This document shows, piece after piece, positions 63,530 through 64,000 of a stretch of 64,000 bases of DNA; within the stretch, counting starts at the first letter, position 1, and each line of letters starts with the position of its first letter. This DNA is from Ensifer sp. WSM1721 (GTDB lineage Bacteria > Pseudomonadota > Alphaproteobacteria > Rhizobiales > Rhizobiaceae): assembly GCF_000513895.2 (NCBI RefSeq), contig NZ_CP165782.1, positions 1,178,001 through 1,242,000 on the forward strand. The letters run 5' to 3'. Under the pieces are notes generated by a model. It was given only the letters and a program-made list of their open reading frames with translations, was not told the origin of the DNA and did no database searches. The translations under genes and the position numbers were made by a program.

Positions 63530-64000
63530 ATGAAAACCGAAATAAAACTCGTTGACTATCTCGCCTCGCGCAGGTCCATCCCGGCCTTCCAGATGGGGCC
63601 GCCGGGACCGAGCAAGGCCGAGGTCGAGGAGATGCTGAAGCTCGCTTCTCGCGTGCCGGACCACGGTAAATTGGCGCCCTGGCGTTTCATCGTCTATCGT
63701 GGCGAGGAGAGGGCACGGATCAGCGCCGAATTGAAGAAAATGGCGCTTGCCGCCAAGCCGGATATGCCGGAAGAACTCATCAAGGTGGAGGAGACGCGGC
63801 TGACGCGCGCGCCGGTCGTCGTCGCCGTGGTTAGCAAGGCGGCGCCGCATTTCAAGATTCCCGAATGGGAACAACTGATGTCGGCCGGTGCCGTCTGCCT
63901 CAACCTGGTGATGGCTGCGAATGCGCTCGGCTACGCTTCGAACTGGCTCACCGAATGGTATGCCTACGATGAAAAGGCTTATCCGTTGCTCGGCGTCGCA
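63530..64000 (+). CDS. Nitroreductase-family protein (3' end outside window)
   Basis: ATG 63530 opens a frame that runs off the window (157 codons seen). It has the flavin nitroreductase layout: [15 protein letters not shown] for the FMN phosphate-binding arginines, [18 protein letters not shown], and the later [17 protein letters not shown]. The set resembles the YdjA-type group of small NAD(P)H-FMN oxidoreductases. Substrate unknown. Confidence 0.9.
   Translation, partial: MKTEIKLVDYLASRRSIPAFQMGPPGPSKAEVEEMLKLASRVPDHGKLAPWRFIVYRGEERARISAELKKMALAAKPDMPEELIKVEETRLTRAPVVVAVVSKAAPHFKIPEWEQLMSAGAVCLNLVMAANALGYASNWLTEWYAYDEKAYPLLGVA

Noticed and set aside
1..64000. CRISPR array, prophage, insertion sequence or toxin-antitoxin system
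   Set aside because: No regularly spaced direct repeats, integrase, transposase or paired small toxin genes were seen; the dispersed repeats are palindromic mosaic elements.

Overview
The window looks like a piece of the main chromosome of a Sinorhizobium/Ensifer-type alphaproteobacterium (Rhizobiales). Four things point there. The ribosomal protein S10-spc-alpha gene order is uninterrupted, with secY and adk inside it and no rpmJ. At least eleven intact or decayed copies of a roughly 105-bp two-palindrome repeat match the rhizobial RIME family. Two promoters fit the alphaproteobacterial general stress consensus (GGAAC-N16-CGTT). The single-copy housekeeping genes (lipB, folE, hisI, thrS, ATP12, msrPQ) have rhizobial-style lengths and neighbours. 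I see no phage, insertion sequence, CRISPR array or conjugative gene; it is core chromosome with small accessory inserts.

Layout. 1-13.6 kb: ribosomal superoperon from rplD (5' cut off) to rplQ, including secY, adk and rpoA, broken by terminator-like hairpins after rpsQ, rplR, rplO and rpsM and closed by a strong shared terminator. 13.6-18.8 kb: periplasmic methionine sulfoxide repair (msrPQ, minus strand), then a Do-type protease overlapping rarA, and an OsmC protein. 18.9-19.3 kb: a guanidine-II (mini-ykkC) type riboswitch in front of a sugE/gdx exporter. 19.4-25.2 kb, minus strand: ATP12 chaperone, HAD phosphatase, RluA-type pseudouridine synthase, then the glutathione-dependent formaldehyde pair (fghA and frmA) separated by two unrelated genes. 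25.3-28.1 kb: XRE regulator, EamA transporter, lipB (its last codons lie inside a repeat), tRNA-Leu(GAG). 28.5-33.4 kb: prkA-yeaH-spoVR stress operon behind an EcfG-type promoter; a convergent small membrane protein has the same kind of promoter. 34-42 kb: a small lipoprotein, a peptide-deformylase-like protein lacking two metal ligands, mgtE, a MerR regulator behind a perfect palindrome, membrane proteins, a 33-residue membrane ORF with its own promoter and terminator, and sdaA. 42.5-49 kb: a SPOR-tailed D-Ala-D-Ala carboxypeptidase, then BTLCP protease, tandem PilZ protein and PAS_5 protein on one strand, and a rhomboid protease. 49.2-54.1 kb: a PaoABC-type periplasmic aldehyde oxidoreductase with an AraC regulator. 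54.7-64 kb: CBS protein, patatin phospholipase, hisI, folE, a NifU-like protein, yidD, DUF2267, DUF1697, thrS, an exported protein and the start of a nitroreductase.

The main themes are protein synthesis, envelope and oxidative protein repair, aldehyde/formaldehyde and guanidine detoxification, and general stress. The most distinctive signals are noncoding: the riboswitch, the EcfG promoters, the mosaic repeats set just upstream of several start codons, and a second short palindromic repeat family. All function names come from reading motifs and lengths by eye; no database search was run.
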